This document shows positions 19,767 to 29,269 of a stretch of DNA of 52,317 nt, one piece after another (positions within the stretch are counted from its first letter, which is position 1; each line of letters starts with the position of its first letter). The stretch is from an uncultured Lachnospiraceae bacterium. Lineage in GTDB: Bacteria; Bacillota; Clostridia; Lachnospirales; Lachnospiraceae. A program made the translations under genes and the position numbers. The stretch is from NCBI GenBank assembly GCA_947626395.1, contig CANQRU010000024.1:1-52317 (forward strand). The letters are read 5' to 3'. Under the pieces are notes generated by a model. That model saw only the letters and a list, made by a program, of their open reading frames with translations. It was not told the origin of the DNA and did no database searches.

Positions 19767-22700
19767 TCATTCGTCTTCATCAAACGCGCCGTCGCCGGGT
19801 TCCAGATCGTCGTAGGAATCGTCGTAATCGTCGTCCTCGTCCTCATCTTCCGCTTCGGTATCGTCACCCTCGTCGGCCACCAGTTCCCCATCCTTGAATA
19901 CCTGGGACTGGAAACCGTAGTTTTCGTAGGAATCATCGCGTCCGTAGGAACGGTCTCCCTCGATGATGGCGCGCAGATCCGTATCGCCGTAATCCAGTGC
20001 TTCGCTTAAGACCACTTCCGTATTATCATCGCGCAGCACACGCACATCCAGTCCGAGGGACTGCAGTTCCTTAAGGAGTACCTTGAAGGACTCGGGAATG
20101 CCGGCCTCGGGAATGTTCTCGCCCTTGATGATGGCTTCGTAGGTCTTCACACGTCCCACCACATCGTCGGACTTGACTGTCAGGATCTCCTGCAGCGTGT
20201 AAGACGCGCCGTATGCCTCCAGAGCCCACACCTCCATCTCGCCGAAACGCTGGCCGCCGAACTGGGCCTTGCCGCCCAGAGGCTGCTGGGTAACCAGGGA
20301 GTATGGTCCGGTGGAACGGGCATGGATCTTGTCGTCCACCAGGTGATGGAGCTTCAGGTAATGCATGTGGCCGATCGTGACCGGGCTGTCGAAATACTCG
20401 CCGGTACGGCCGTCGCGCAGGCGAACCTTGCCGTCACGGGTGATTGGAACGCCTTTCCACAGTTCCCTGTGCTCCAGATGGGAGCCCAGGTACTCCATAA
20501 CGGACGGATCCAGAGAATCCTTGTACTTCTCCCGGAAATCCTCCCACTCGCCGTTGACATAATCATTCGCCATATCCAGAGCATCCATGATGTCTTTCTC
20601 ATCGGCGCCGTCGAATACCGGCGTGGAGACGTTAAAGCCCAGGGCCTTGGCGGCCAGGCTTAAGTGAGTCTCCAGAACCTGCCCGATGTTCATACGGGAA
20701 GGCACGCCCAACGGATTCAATACGATATCCAGCGGACGTCCGTTGGGAAGGAAAGGCATATCCTCCACCGGCAGCACGCGGGACACAACGCCCTTGTTGC
20801 CGTGGCGGCCGGCCATCTTATCGCCGACGGAGATCTTCCTCTTCTGGGCGATATAGATGCGCACGGTCTGGTTCACGCCGGGAGCCAGCTCGTCGCCGTT
20901 CTCACGGGTAAATACCTTCGCGTCCACAACGATGCCGTAAGCTCCGTGAGGAACCTTCAGGGATGTGTCGCGTACCTCGCGGGCTTTCTCGCCGAAGATG
21001 GCGCGCAGCAGCCTTTCCTCCGCGGTCAGCTCGGTCTCTCCCTTCGGAGTGACCTTGCCTACCAGGATATCCTGGGCGCGGACCTCAGCGCCGATACGGA
21101 TGATACCGCGCTCGTCCAGATCCTTAAGGGCGTCCTCGCCGACGCCGGGAACGTCGCGGGTGATCTCCTCCGGTCCCAGCTTGGTATCGCGGGCCTCAGC
21201 CTCATATTCTTCAATGTGCACCGACGTATAAACGTCGTCCTGCACCAGCTTCTCGCTTAACAGAACCGCGTCCTCGTAGTTATAGCCCTCCCAGGTCATG
21301 AATCCGATCAGCGGGTTCTTGCCCAGGGCGATCTCGCCGTTCTGGGTGGACGGGCCGTCGGCGATAACCTCGCCGGCCTCCACATGGTCTCCCTTATAGA
21401 CGATGGGCTTCTGGTTATAGCAGTTGGACTGGTTGCTTCTCTTAAACTTGGTCAGATGGTAGGTGTCGCGCACGCCGTCCGCGTCTCTCTTAATGATGAT
21501 CTCATTGGAAGCGGACCGCTCGACAACGCCGGCGTTCTTAGCCACCACGCAGACGCCGGAGTCCACGGCCGCCTTGCCTTCCATACCGGTTCCGACCACA
21601 GGCGCCTCGGTGCTCAGAAGCGGCACTGCCTGACGCTGCATGTTGGAACCCATCAGCGCGCGGTTGGCGTCGTCGTTCTCCAGGAACGGGATCATGGAAG
21701 TCGCCACGGAGAATACCATCTTCGGGGACACGTCCATCAGATCCACGCTGGACTTCTGGAACGCGGAAGTCTCAGTACGGTAACGTCCGGAAACGTTATT
21801 ATTTACAAAATGTCCGTCCTCGTCCAGCGGCTCGTTCGCCTGCGCCACGACGAAATTATCTTCTTCATCGGCGGTCAGATAGACCACCTCGTCGGTTACC
21901 CGCGGATTCTTCGGATCGCTCTTATCCACCACGCGGTAAGGAGCCTCCACGAAGCCGTAGATGTTCACCCGGGCATAGGTAGCCAGGGAGTTGATCAGAC
22001 CGATGTTCGGACCTTCAGGCGTCTCGATGGGGCACATACGTCCGTAATGGGTGTAATGCACGTCGCGGACCTCGAATCCGGCGCGGTCTCTGGACAGACC
22101 GCCGGGACCCAGGGCCGAAAGACGGCGCTTGTTGGTCAGCTCTGCCAGAGGATTGTTCTGATCCATGAACTGGGACAACTGGGAGCTTCCGAAGAACTCC
22201 TTCACCGCCGCGGTCACGGGCTTGATATTGATCAGGGACTGGGGCGTAATACCGTCCATATCCTGAGTCGTCATGCGCTCGCGCACCACGCGCTCCATGC
22301 GGGCCAGACCGATGCGGTACTGGTTCTGCAGAAGCTCGCCCACAGCGCGGATACGGCGGTTGCCCAGATGATCGATGTCATCGGAATTGCCGATCTGCTG
22401 TTCCAGGTGCATGTTATAGTTAATGGAAGCGATGATATCTTCCTTCGTGATATGCTTCGGGACCAGTTCACGCGCATTCTTGCGGATAGCGCGCTTTAAC
22501 TCTTCCTCATCGTCTCCATATTCATCCAGTATAGGCTTCAGCACCGGGTAGAATACTAACTCCGTGATCCCCGCCTCAGAAGCCGGGAAGTTCACATAAT
22601 TCTCCAGGTTGACCATCATATTGGAAATGACTTTCACATTCCGGTCGACGCCCTGGACCCAGACAAACTTCACCGCCGCGTTCTGAATAGCCTCGGCCGT

Positions 22701-23660
22701 CTTCTTGTCCAGCTGCTGCCCGGCTGTCGCCAGAACCTCGCCGGTAGCAGGATCGATAACGTCCTCCGCCAGCGTGTGTCCCTTCAGGCGGTTGCCGAAG
22801 GACAGCTTCTTATTGAACTTATAGCGCCCGACTCTGGCCAGATCGTATCTCCTGGGATCGAAGAACATGCTGTTGAGCAGGCTCTCGGCGCTGTCCACGG
22901 ACAGCGGCTCGCCCGGACGGATCTTCTTGTACAGCTCCAGCAGGCCGTCCTGATAATTGTCGGAAACGTCCTTGGTGAAACTGGCCAGGATCTTGGGCTC
23001 CTCGCCGAAGATATCGAGGATCTCCGCGTTGGTCCCGTAACCGAGGGCACGGATCAGCACCGTGACGGGTACCTTTCTGGTCCTGTCTACCCGGACGTAG
23101 AAAACGTCGTTGGAATCGGTCTCATACTCCAGCCATGCGCCGCGGTTGGGGATCACCTGACAGGAGTACAGCCATTTGCCCATTTTGTTGTCGCGAGCGA
23201 CGGTATAATAGATACCAGGGGAACGGACCAGCTGGCTGACGATGACACGTTCAGCGCCGTTGATCACAAAGGAGCCGGTGTCGGTCATGAGAGGAAGGTC
23301 TCCCATGAAGATCTCATGCTCATTGATCTCATCCTTATCTTTATTGCACAGCCTTACCTTCACCTTAAGCGGAGCCGCATAGGTAGCGTCGCGCTCCTTG
23401 CACTCCTCAATAGTGTACTTGATGTCGTCCTTACATAAAGTAAAATCGACAAATTCCAGGCTCAGGTGTCCCGCGAAGTCCGCGATCGGAGAGATGTCTT
23501 CGAAAACTTCCTTAAGACCGTCCTCCAGAAACCACTGGTACGAGGTCTTCTGGATTTCGATCAGGTTCGGCATCTCAAGAACTTCCTTCTGTCTTGAGAA
23601 GCTCATTCTTTCGCTTTTCCCTGCTTTCACAGGACGCATTCTGCTTTTCTCCATTGACAT
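19767..23660 (-). CDS. rpoB: DNA-directed RNA polymerase subunit beta
   Basis: 1297 aa. Signatures include the rifampicin-pocket segment [38 protein letters not shown], the [15 protein letters not shown] active-centre region and the [19 protein letters not shown] clamp segment. An Asp/Glu-rich C-terminal tail (~45 residues) mirrors that of beta'. In E. coli numbering His526 is Asn here and Ser522 is Ala, while Asp516 and Ser531 are kept. The first ATG (23660) has a close AGGGGTGA site; a second Met two codons on is an alternative start. The gene has its own promoter, and rplJ-rplL do not lie upstream. Confidence 0.98.
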   Translation of the reverse strand: MSMEKSRMRPVKAGKSERMSFSRQKEVLEMPNLIEIQKTSYQWFLEDGLKEVFEDISPIADFAGHLSLEFVDFTLCKDDIKYTIEECKERDATYAAPLKVKVRLCNKDKDEINEHEIFMGDLPLMTDTGSFVINGAERVIVSQLVRSPGIYYTVARDNKMGKWLYSCQVIPNRGAWLEYETDSNDVFYVRVDRTRKVPVTVLIRALGYGTNAEILDIFGEEPKILASFTKDVSDNYQDGLLELYKKIRPGEPLSVDSAESLLNSMFFDPRRYDLARVGRYKFNKKLSFGNRLKGHTLAEDVIDPATGEVLATAGQQLDKKTAEAIQNAAVKFVWVQGVDRNVKVISNMMVNLENYVNFPASEAGITELVFYPVLKPILDEYGDDEEELKRAIRKNARELVPKHITKEDIIASINYNMHLEQQIGNSDDIDHLGNRRIRAVGELLQNQYRIGLARMERVVRERMTTQDMDGITPQSLINIKPVTAAVKEFFGSSQLSQFMDQNNPLAELTNKRRLSALGPGGLSRDRAGFEVRDVHYTHYGRMCPIETPEGPNIGLINSLATYARVNIYGFVEAPYRVVDKSDPKNPRVTDEVVYLTADEEDNFVVAQANEPLDEDGHFVNNNVSGRYRTETSAFQKSSVDLMDVSPKMVFSVATSMIPFLENDDANRALMGSNMQRQAVPLLSTEAPVVGTGMEGKAAVDSGVCVVAKNAGVVERSASNEIIIKRDADGVRDTYHLTKFKRSNQSNCYNQKPIVYKGDHVEAGEVIADGPSTQNGEIALGKNPLIGFMTWEGYNYEDAVLLSEKLVQDDVYTSVHIEEYEAEARDTKLGPEEITRDVPGVGEDALKDLDERGIIRIGAEVRAQDILVGKVTPKGETELTAEERLLRAIFGEKAREVRDTSLKVPHGAYGIVVDAKVFTRENGDELAPGVNQTVRIYIAQKRKISVGDKMAGRHGNKGVVSRVLPVEDMPFLPNGRPLDIVLNPLGVPSRMNIGQVLETHLSLAAKALGFNVSTPVFDGADEKDIMDALDMANDYVNGEWEDFREKYKDSLDPSVMEYLGSHLEHRELWKGVPITRDGKVRLRDGRTGEYFDSPVTIGHMHYLKLHHLVDDKIHARSTGPYSLVTQQPLGGKAQFGGQRFGEMEVWALEAYGASYTLQEILTVKSDDVVGRVKTYEAIIKGENIPEAGIPESFKVLLKELQSLGLDVRVLRDDNTEVVLSEALDYGDTDLRAIIEGDRSYGRDDSYENYGFQSQVFKDGELVADEGDDTEAEDEDEDDDYDDSYDDLEPGDGAFDEDE

Positions 23661-23747
23661 TTCACCCCTGTTTTCTAATCTTTGTCACTGCTGTTTTTGG
23701 GCATAATAAACCGTTGCACGCTGGTATTCCACAATAGTGCATTTTTC

Positions 23748-23776
23748 ATAATATCATAGCCCTGTCAACCTGTCAA
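23748..23776 (-). promoter_or_regulatory. Sigma-A promoter of rpoBC
   Basis: Minus strand TTGACA (23776-23771), 17 bp, TATTAT (23753-23748), with an 85-90 nt leader to rpoB. A second overlapping TTGACA lies 8 bp downstream of the first. Confidence 0.7.
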
Positions 23777-23808
23777 GGATTTTTTTGCCAGCTTTTTACT
23801 GTTTTTCC

Positions 23809-23837
23809 TTGCTTTTTTTATAAGCGGGTGTTATAAT
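23809..23837 (+). promoter_or_regulatory. Extended -10 promoter of the 23912 gene
   Basis: Plus strand TTGCTT (23809-23814), 17 bp, TATAAT (23832-23837) with a TG one base upstream of the -10. Divergent from the rpoB promoter, about 35 bp away. Confidence 0.65.
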
Positions 23838-23911
23838 ATTACAACCTTACCAACTGGTAATTTTTTACGTTTTTTGCAGAATTATACTTTTCATGCTGGA
23901 GGTATTGCCCC

Positions 23912-24400
23912 GTGGACACATTTTTTAACGTAATACTGATCATTTTTGTCATCGTCGTCGTTGTGCTGGGAGCCTTATATTTCCTGGGCCGCAAGCTGGA
24001 GAAGAAGCAGGTGGAGCAGCAGAACATGCTGGAAGCCGCGGCGCAGTCCGTTTCCATCCTTGTGATCGACAAGAAGAAGATGAAGCTGAAGGAAGCGAAC
24101 CTTCCGAAGGCCGTGATGGAGCAGACTCCCAAGTATATGCAGCGCATGAAGGTGCCGGTAGTCAAGGCCAAGATCGGACCGAAGGTCATGACGCTTCTGG
24201 CCGACGGCGAAGTCTTCAATATTCTTCCGGTCAAGACGGAAGCGCGTGTCGTGATCAGCGGCATCTACATCACCCAGGTCAAGAGCATCCGCGGCGGCGT
24301 CGTTCCTACCGCGCCGAAGAAGAAAGGCTTTCTGGAGAAGATCGGACTTAAGAAGAAGAAAGCCGCCAGGGAAGAACCCGCGGCAGGCAGGAAGAAATGA
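23912..24400 (+). CDS. Conserved single-pass membrane protein, function unknown
   Basis: 162 aa, GTG start behind GGAGG. One N-terminal membrane helix (FFNVILIIFVIVVVVLGALYFLG) is followed by a Lys/Glu/Gln-rich helix, a compact domain (residues ~45-125, including VPVVKAKIGPKVMTLLADGEVF and ARVVISGIYITQVKSIRGG), and a very basic tail (KKKGFLEKIGLKKKKAAREE). The domain probably faces the cytoplasm with the lysine-rich ends near membrane or nucleic acid (inference). I know no characterised homologue. Own extended -10 promoter and terminator; it sits divergently from rpoB. Confidence 0.8.
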   Translation: MDTFFNVILIIFVIVVVVLGALYFLGRKLEKKQVEQQNMLEAAAQSVSILVIDKKKMKLKEANLPKAVMEQTPKYMQRMKVPVVKAKIGPKVMTLLADGEVFNILPVKTEARVVISGIYITQVKSIRGGVVPTAPKKKGFLEKIGLKKKKAAREEPAAGRKK

Positions 24401-24410
24401 TTATAAGAAC

Positions 24411-24466
24411 AAACCCCGCAGCTATTCGCCCGGTATATGGAATCCGGACGCAATGATGCGGGGTTT
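24411..24466 (+). terminator. Terminator of the 23912 gene
   Basis: AAACCCCGCA (24411-24420) pairs with TGCGGGGTTT (24457-24466); the loop itself holds a small CCGG-based stem. Symmetrical A/T ends allow use from both strands, the other being the DUF1934 gene that converges on it. Confidence 0.65.
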
Positions 24467-24517
24467 CTGTATGTATCCTGCAGCTTTCGGTATCCCGCGG
24501 TTTCCCGCGCCGTTCTT

Positions 24518-24940
24518 TCACATGCGGGGCCGCACCTCCAGCGTGATATTGCAGTCGGACACATGCTCGTAATTGATATCCAGCGAGTAATCCACGTCCA
24601 CCTTCAGAAGATCTTCCTCCTCCAGCACCTTCACATCCCCGGTTCGGATCCCGATCATCATCTGTCCGAAAGGCGTCACATAGCAGGACTGGTTCTTCTT
24701 ATTCTTCTCGAAGACCATCTGCGTGCTGGACTCGCCTTTCTTAATGATGGCCATGCAGTCCGGCTGGATGCGGATCGTGTTCCTGACAGAGCCGGAACCG
24801 TCCTCCAGAAGTTCCTCATAGAGAACATAATGCTTTCCGTTCCGGCCGAAATAATCTCCGGTGGTCACCATCTCCACCTGTTCGGGACCGTCGTCCGTCA
24901 TCCGGGAACCGGAAATACTGATCAGAACATTCTGGGTCAT
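24518..24940 (-). CDS. DUF1934 (YwiB-like) beta-barrel protein
   Basis: 140 aa. Alternating beta strands over the whole length: VLISISGSRM, GKHYVLYEE, NTIRIQPDCMAIIKKG, the QMVFEKNKKNQSCYVTPFGQMMIGIRT-type core (split here by turns), and the end CNITLEVRPR. This fits DUF1934, small lipocalin-like barrels of Firmicutes with no established function. The gene starts 4 bp after murI stops, so it is translated from the ddl-murI transcript. That position suggests a role near cell-wall precursor supply, but this is association only. Confidence 0.8.
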   Translation of the reverse strand: MTQNVLISISGSRMTDDGPEQVEMVTTGDYFGRNGKHYVLYEELLEDGSGSVRNTIRIQPDCMAIIKKGESSTQMVFEKNKKNQSCYVTPFGQMMIGIRTGDVKVLEEEDLLKVDVDYSLDINYEHVSDCNITLEVRPRM

Positions 24941-24944
24941 TGCC

Positions 24945-25766
24945 TTAATACCTCTCGATATCGATCTTTCTGGTCTCCTTCACCTGCTTAGGCAGGATCG
25001 AAGTCGCAAACGCCGTAAATTTCTCCGCCAGGTCGCTGACGTAAAACTGGTATTTCTCCGGATCCTTCTCCGCCTGCCCGGCCTCGCAGTTCAGATCACG
25101 TTCAGCCAGAAGCGCCTTAAGTTCGATGGCCGTCTCGTACGCCGGGTTCACAAGCGTCACATCGCCGCCCATGATCCGCCCCACCGTGGACCGAAGCAGC
25201 GGGTAATGGGTACAGCCCAGTACCAGCGTGTCGATAAATTTCCCTTTCAATTCGCTCAGGTACCGGGACGCGATCTCATCGGTCACGGAGTCGTGGAGAA
25301 GCCCCTCCTCCACCAGCGGCACAAACAGGGGACAGGCCTTGCCCGTCACCTGGACGCGGGGATCCATCTGCTTTATGACTTCCGTATAAATACCGCTGCC
25401 TATGGTCCCTTCCGTACCGATCACGCCGATCTTGCCGTTGTGGGTGGCATTTACCGCGGTCAGGGCGCCCGCCCTGATCACGCCGATGACAGGAAGCGCA
25501 AACTCCTTCTCCACCGTATCCAGGGCGTAAGCGCTGGCCGTGTTGCAGGCGATTACGATGGCCTTCACATTCTTCGTCAGAAGGAACCGGATGATCTGCC
25601 GCGAGTAGCGGATCACCGTGTCCCGCGACTTGCTTCCGTAGGGTACCCGCGCCGTGTCTCCGAAATAAATGATCCTCTCGTCGGGCATCTGGCGGATGAT
25701 CTCCCTGGCTACCGTCAGGCCGCCGACGCCGGAATCAAATACCCCGATGGGCGCGTTCCTATCCAT
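24945..25766 (-). CDS. murI: Glutamate racemase
   Basis: 273 aa from the ATG at 25766, within GGAGGAGGTCCGGC-ATG. Makes D-glutamate for peptidoglycan. Catalytic cysteines lie in VIACNTASAYA and VLGCTHYPLL; the N-terminal IGVFDSGVGGLTV and YFGDTARVPYG are family signatures. The start lies inside the end of ddl (8-bp overlap), which implies translational coupling between D-Ala-D-Ala and D-Glu supply. Confidence 0.95.
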   Translation of the reverse strand: MDRNAPIGVFDSGVGGLTVAREIIRQMPDERIIYFGDTARVPYGSKSRDTVIRYSRQIIRFLLTKNVKAIVIACNTASAYALDTVEKEFALPVIGVIRAGALTAVNATHNGKIGVIGTEGTIGSGIYTEVIKQMDPRVQVTGKACPLFVPLVEEGLLHDSVTDEIASRYLSELKGKFIDTLVLGCTHYPLLRSTVGRIMGGDVTLVNPAYETAIELKALLAERDLNCEAGQAEKDPEKYQFYVSDLAEKFTAFATSILPKQVKETRKIDIERY

Positions 25767-27054
25767 GCCGGACCTCCTCCGCGCCGTCCGCATACCGTTC
25801 CTTCGCGTGGGCGATCAGCTTCTCCACCAGCCGGGACTTGCTGACGCCTCTGGCCTCCCACAGCATGGGATACATGCTGATGGCCGTGAAGCCCGGCATC
25901 GTATTGATCTCATTGAAAATGACTTCGCCAGCCGCGTCTACGAAGAAATCCACCCGCGCCAGCCCGTATCCGTCCACCGCCTTAAAGATCGCCATGGCAT
26001 CTTCGCGGATCTTCTCCGCCGCATCGCCCGGAAGATCGGGATCCACCACGGTGCGGGACTCGGAATTATAGTACTTGGCGTCAAAATCATAGAACTCGGC
26101 GGCCGCCAGAATCTCGCCGACGCCGGACGCCTCGACCGGACGAAGGCCGCCTCCGAATACGGCGCATTCGATCTCCCGGCCCACGATCGTCTCTTCTACC
26201 AGGATCTTCCGGTCATGGCGGGCGGCTTCCGTAAGGGCCGCGGCGAGGGACGCCCGGTCCCTGGCTTTGCTGACGCCGCGGGATGAACCGGCGTTGGACG
26301 GCTTGACAAATACCGGATAATCCAGATCCGCCTCGATCTTATCCGCCGCAGCGTCCATATCCTTAAGTTCTTCACGCATCACCGGAACATACCTGGCCTG
26401 ACGGATCCCCAGATCGTCCACGATGGTCTTCGTATATAATTTGTCCATGGAAACCGCGCTCGCCAGAACGCCGCAGCCCACGTAAGGGATGCGGGCCAGC
26501 TCCAGAAGTCCCTGGACGGTGCCGTCCTCGCCGTAAAGTCCGTGAAGCACAGGAAATACCACATCGACCGGAATCTCACAGCAGCAAGCCGCCCTGAGCG
26601 CGCTGTCCGGCTGCGGATCACCCGGCACGCTGCCCGGCTGCTCCTTCTCCACCCTGCTGCCCGGCTGTGTTCCCTGCTTGTCGTCCGGCTGCTCCTCCGG
26701 CGCAGCTTCATCCGCATCCCGTTCATCCGCGGCGTACGGAAGATCCAGCCCGGCCGCGTTCAGCGCGGCAGCCAGTTCCGCCGCACATTCCTTCCCGGCC
26801 GGAACGCTTACCGTCACGCATTTCTTCGAAGCGTCAGGGCTCAGCACCGCCGTAACTTTACCGTCTCTCCATGCTCCGGAACGGATCTCTTCCACGGATT
26901 TCGTAAGGAGCCACCTTCCCTCCTCGGTGATCCCCAGAAGCAGCAGATTGTATTTCTCCTTATCGATCTGGTCAATAACGTTGGCTGCCGACATGCACGA
27001 TACGATATGCTCCGATGACTGACCGCCGAACAGCACTGCTATCGTCTCTTTCAT
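25759..27054 (-). CDS. ddl: D-alanine--D-alanine ligase
   Basis: 431 aa from the ATG at 27054 behind GGAAGGAG. ATP-grasp enzyme joining two D-Ala for peptidoglycan: N-terminal IAVLFGGQSSEHIVSC, then FPVLHGLYGEDGTVQGLLEL, PVFVKPSNAGSSRGVSK, ARVDFFVD and FNEINTMPGFT. It is ~60 residues longer than most homologues because residues ~92-160, between the N-terminal domain and VDVVFPVLHG, contain an acidic/Gln/Pro-rich stretch (DEAAPEEQPDDKQGTQPGSR) followed by a CCC triplet. The insert should sit in a loop away from the active site, but this is inference. First gene of ddl-murI-DUF1934. Confidence 0.95.
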   Translation of the reverse strand: MKETIAVLFGGQSSEHIVSCMSAANVIDQIDKEKYNLLLLGITEEGRWLLTKSVEEIRSGAWRDGKVTAVLSPDASKKCVTVSVPAGKECAAELAAALNAAGLDLPYAADERDADEAAPEEQPDDKQGTQPGSRVEKEQPGSVPGDPQPDSALRAACCCEIPVDVVFPVLHGLYGEDGTVQGLLELARIPYVGCGVLASAVSMDKLYTKTIVDDLGIRQARYVPVMREELKDMDAAADKIEADLDYPVFVKPSNAGSSRGVSKARDRASLAAALTEAARHDRKILVEETIVGREIECAVFGGGLRPVEASGVGEILAAAEFYDFDAKYYNSESRTVVDPDLPGDAAEKIREDAMAIFKAVDGYGLARVDFFVDAAGEVIFNEINTMPGFTAISMYPMLWEARGVSKSRLVEKLIAHAKERYADGAEEVRHG

Positions 27055-27090
27055 AGGTTCTCCTTCCAATAAAACCGGATTTTCTGATTA

Positions 27091-27118
27091 ATTATACCAT
27101 AGATGGAAATAATTACAA
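27091..27118 (-). promoter_or_regulatory. Promoter of ddl-murI-DUF1934
   Basis: Minus strand TTGTAA (27118-27113), 16 bp, TATAAT (27096-27091), 37 bp before the ddl start and back to back with the spoIIR upstream region. Confidence 0.55.
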
Positions 27119-27154
27119 CAGAATTATATTATGACCGGGGAGGCTTAAAAGATC

Positions 27155-27907
27155 ATGAAATGCAGAAAAGAACTCTGCGCCGCGGCCGTCTGTTTCCTGC
27201 TGGCGCTCCTGTGCTTCGCCGCGCGGCTGCGAAACGGCGGCGAGGAACTGGCGGAACGCATCGCCCCGCGGCTCCTGCGCTTCCATATCCTGGCCAACAG
27301 CAATTCCGCCGCGGATCAGGCGCTGAAGCTGGAAGTGAAAAACCTGCTTCTTGAAAAGCTGGCGGAAGAACTTAAGGAGGATTCCGCTGCAGGCGGCAGC
27401 GGAACCATTGTAAAGGATAAAATAATCGACGCGGCTCAAACGCCGGAAGATAAATTCAGCGAAATCTCAGATAAAGAGAGAATCTGCCGCTGCGTCGCGG
27501 CTCACCGGCAGGAACTGGAAAACGCCGCCGCGGATTATATGGCCGCGAAGGGTTACGATTACGGCGCGTCCATCCGCATCACGCGGTGCTATTTCCCAAC
27601 AAAATATTACGGGGACATCGTCCTGCCCTGCGGCACCTATGACGCGGTGCAGGTAACGCTGGGAAATGGCCGCGGCCGCAACTGGTGGTGCCTGATCTAT
27701 CCCAGCCTCTGCTTCATCGACGCGACCCATGCGGTGGTGCCGGAAGCGTCGAAAGAAGAACTGCGCTGTCTCGTAGGAGAAGACGACTACGCCGCCCTGC
27801 TGGCGCAGGACGGCGTAAAGATCCATATCCGCTCTAAACTTCTTGATCTGCTCGCGGATCTGTTGCCCATGGAAAACGCAGGCGTCAGCGCGGCAGGTGC
27901 AGACTGA
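27155..27907 (+). CDS. spoIIR: Stage II sporulation protein R
   Basis: 250 aa. In B. subtilis SpoIIR is made in the forespore under sigma-F and signals across the septum to SpoIIGA, which activates pro-sigma-E in the mother cell. A signal peptide (LCAAAVCFLLALLCFAA) is followed by the diagnostic LLRFHILANSNSAADQALKL, CYFPTKYYGDIVLPCGTYDAV and the NWWCLIYPSLCFID core. GGGGAGG lies 11 nt before the ATG. No convincing sigma-F promoter was found: a GGAAATAAT -10-like match at 27105 lacks a good -35. The gene shows the host is a spore former. Confidence 0.93.
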   Translation: MKCRKELCAAAVCFLLALLCFAARLRNGGEELAERIAPRLLRFHILANSNSAADQALKLEVKNLLLEKLAEELKEDSAAGGSGTIVKDKIIDAAQTPEDKFSEISDKERICRCVAAHRQELENAAADYMAAKGYDYGASIRITRCYFPTKYYGDIVLPCGTYDAVQVTLGNGRGRNWWCLIYPSLCFIDATHAVVPEASKEELRCLVGEDDYAALLAQDGVKIHIRSKLLDLLADLLPMENAGVSAAGAD

Positions 27908-27988
27908 ACGCCGGCGCAGGACGGCTGTCTCCCCTGTACCACGGCGGACACAGGCTCCGACGATTCTTCTGCGCCGCGCCGCACGGGC

Positions 27989-29269
27989 TTACTGCCCCAT
28001 CTGCCCGGACATTATGATCCCCTTCAGCGCCCACTCGTAATCCAGGATCGCCTGGGTCAGCGTCATGGAAGCATTGTCGGCCGTCATTTTCTGCTGAAGC
28101 CAGGCGGTCTGCGCCTGCAGGTACTGGAGCCGTCCGATCATTCCCAGATCATACTGCCGCTTACTGCTCTCCTGCGTCAGTCCGGCCGCCTCCAGGGCCG
28201 TGGAAGCCGCCTCATAAGCGGATCTGTCCGTCAGAACCGTCTGGTAAAGCGCCTCCATCTGCGTCTTTATCTCCGCTTTCGCTTCCTCGATCTTCTTATC
28301 TTTCGTTGCGGCGCTGGCTTTGCTGGTCTTAAGCGTATCTTCCAGCGTCTTTAAAGAATAGCTGTTATCAATGGCCTGTTCGGTATCCGCGTTCAGATCC
28401 ATGGCGTCGATCCTCGCCAGATCCGGAGCCGGAACCGTACCGATCTCAGCCGAAGCGTCGTACGTCCATCCGGTCATCAAATACAGGTTCTGTCTGAGGG
28501 AGGAAAGGGTGTTATCCAAAGACGTGATCTGATTCTGCGCCGACAGAAGCGCCTGCTGCGCCGACAGAACGTCATTCTCCGTCGCCATTCCGACGCTGCG
28601 CTGCGTTTCGGCAGACTGAGCCGCCGCTTCGGACAGCTCTGCCGCCGCGGCGCACAGGTCGCGGGAAGCGAGGGCCTGGTTATAGCCGATAAACATCTGC
28701 TGCACGGCGGACGTCAGGGAATACAGTGTCTGCTCACGGACGGAACGGGTCTGCTGATCCATAACGACCGCCGTCTTACTGATCGCCTTCGCACCCTGCT
28801 CTACGCCCTGGATCCCGGCCTGCATCGTAAGATACATCGTATAGGTCTGCTGATAGATCATCTGATCCATCATCGACTCCGAATTCGGATCCATCTGGTC
28901 CAGCGCCTTTTTCAGTTCTTTCGACGAGTCTTTCATCGTCTTCAGGTCTTCCGACGATCTCATCTGGGACGCGGCCAGCCGGCTGGCGTCGATCATCGGC
29001 GTGATCGATTCCAGAACCTGCTGATAGGAAGGATTAAAATACCTTACCAGGTTCTCCAGCTCGTCATACTCCATCACATTGTCCTGCAGCCTGTTCCACG
29101 TCTCGTCGTCCACCCATTCAGGCTTGTCTGCCGCCCGGACCGGAAGCGCGCACACCGCCGTCACAAACAGCATACCGCAGAGGAAAAGGGACGCCGCCCG
29201 GCGCGCGAATGCCCGCTGCCCGGACGGGGCCGGCGCCTTCCGGCCGCTTGTTCTGCCCTGCCTTTTCAT
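27989..29269 (-). CDS. TolC-like outer-membrane-efflux-family protein (second copy)
   Basis: 426 aa. Signal peptide (SLFLCGMLFVTAVCALPVRA), then two long alpha-helical hairpins of the OEP type. Each half has the family landmark: SVGMATENDVLSAQQALLSA in the first and YDLGMIGRLQYLQAQTAWLQ in the second. The start ATG overlaps the stop of the upstream TolC-like gene by one base (TAATG), with GGAGTG as ribosome site. Last gene of the RND operon. Genuine TolC crosses an outer membrane; in a monoderm host these proteins must act as periplasm-like or wall-side coiled-coil ducts, or the role has changed (inference). Confidence 0.8.
   Translation of the reverse strand: MKRQGRTSGRKAPAPSGQRAFARRAASLFLCGMLFVTAVCALPVRAADKPEWVDDETWNRLQDNVMEYDELENLVRYFNPSYQQVLESITPMIDASRLAASQMRSSEDLKTMKDSSKELKKALDQMDPNSESMMDQMIYQQTYTMYLTMQAGIQGVEQGAKAISKTAVVMDQQTRSVREQTLYSLTSAVQQMFIGYNQALASRDLCAAAAELSEAAAQSAETQRSVGMATENDVLSAQQALLSAQNQITSLDNTLSSLRQNLYLMTGWTYDASAEIGTVPAPDLARIDAMDLNADTEQAIDNSYSLKTLEDTLKTSKASAATKDKKIEEAKAEIKTQMEALYQTVLTDRSAYEAASTALEAAGLTQESSKRQYDLGMIGRLQYLQAQTAWLQQKMTADNASMTLTQAILDYEWALKGIIMSGQMGQ

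Noticed and set aside
27080-27154. Sigma-F promoter for spoIIR
   Set aside because: A GGAAATAAT -10-like match exists, but the -35 region reads GATTA or TGATT, not GYATA; too weak to list.
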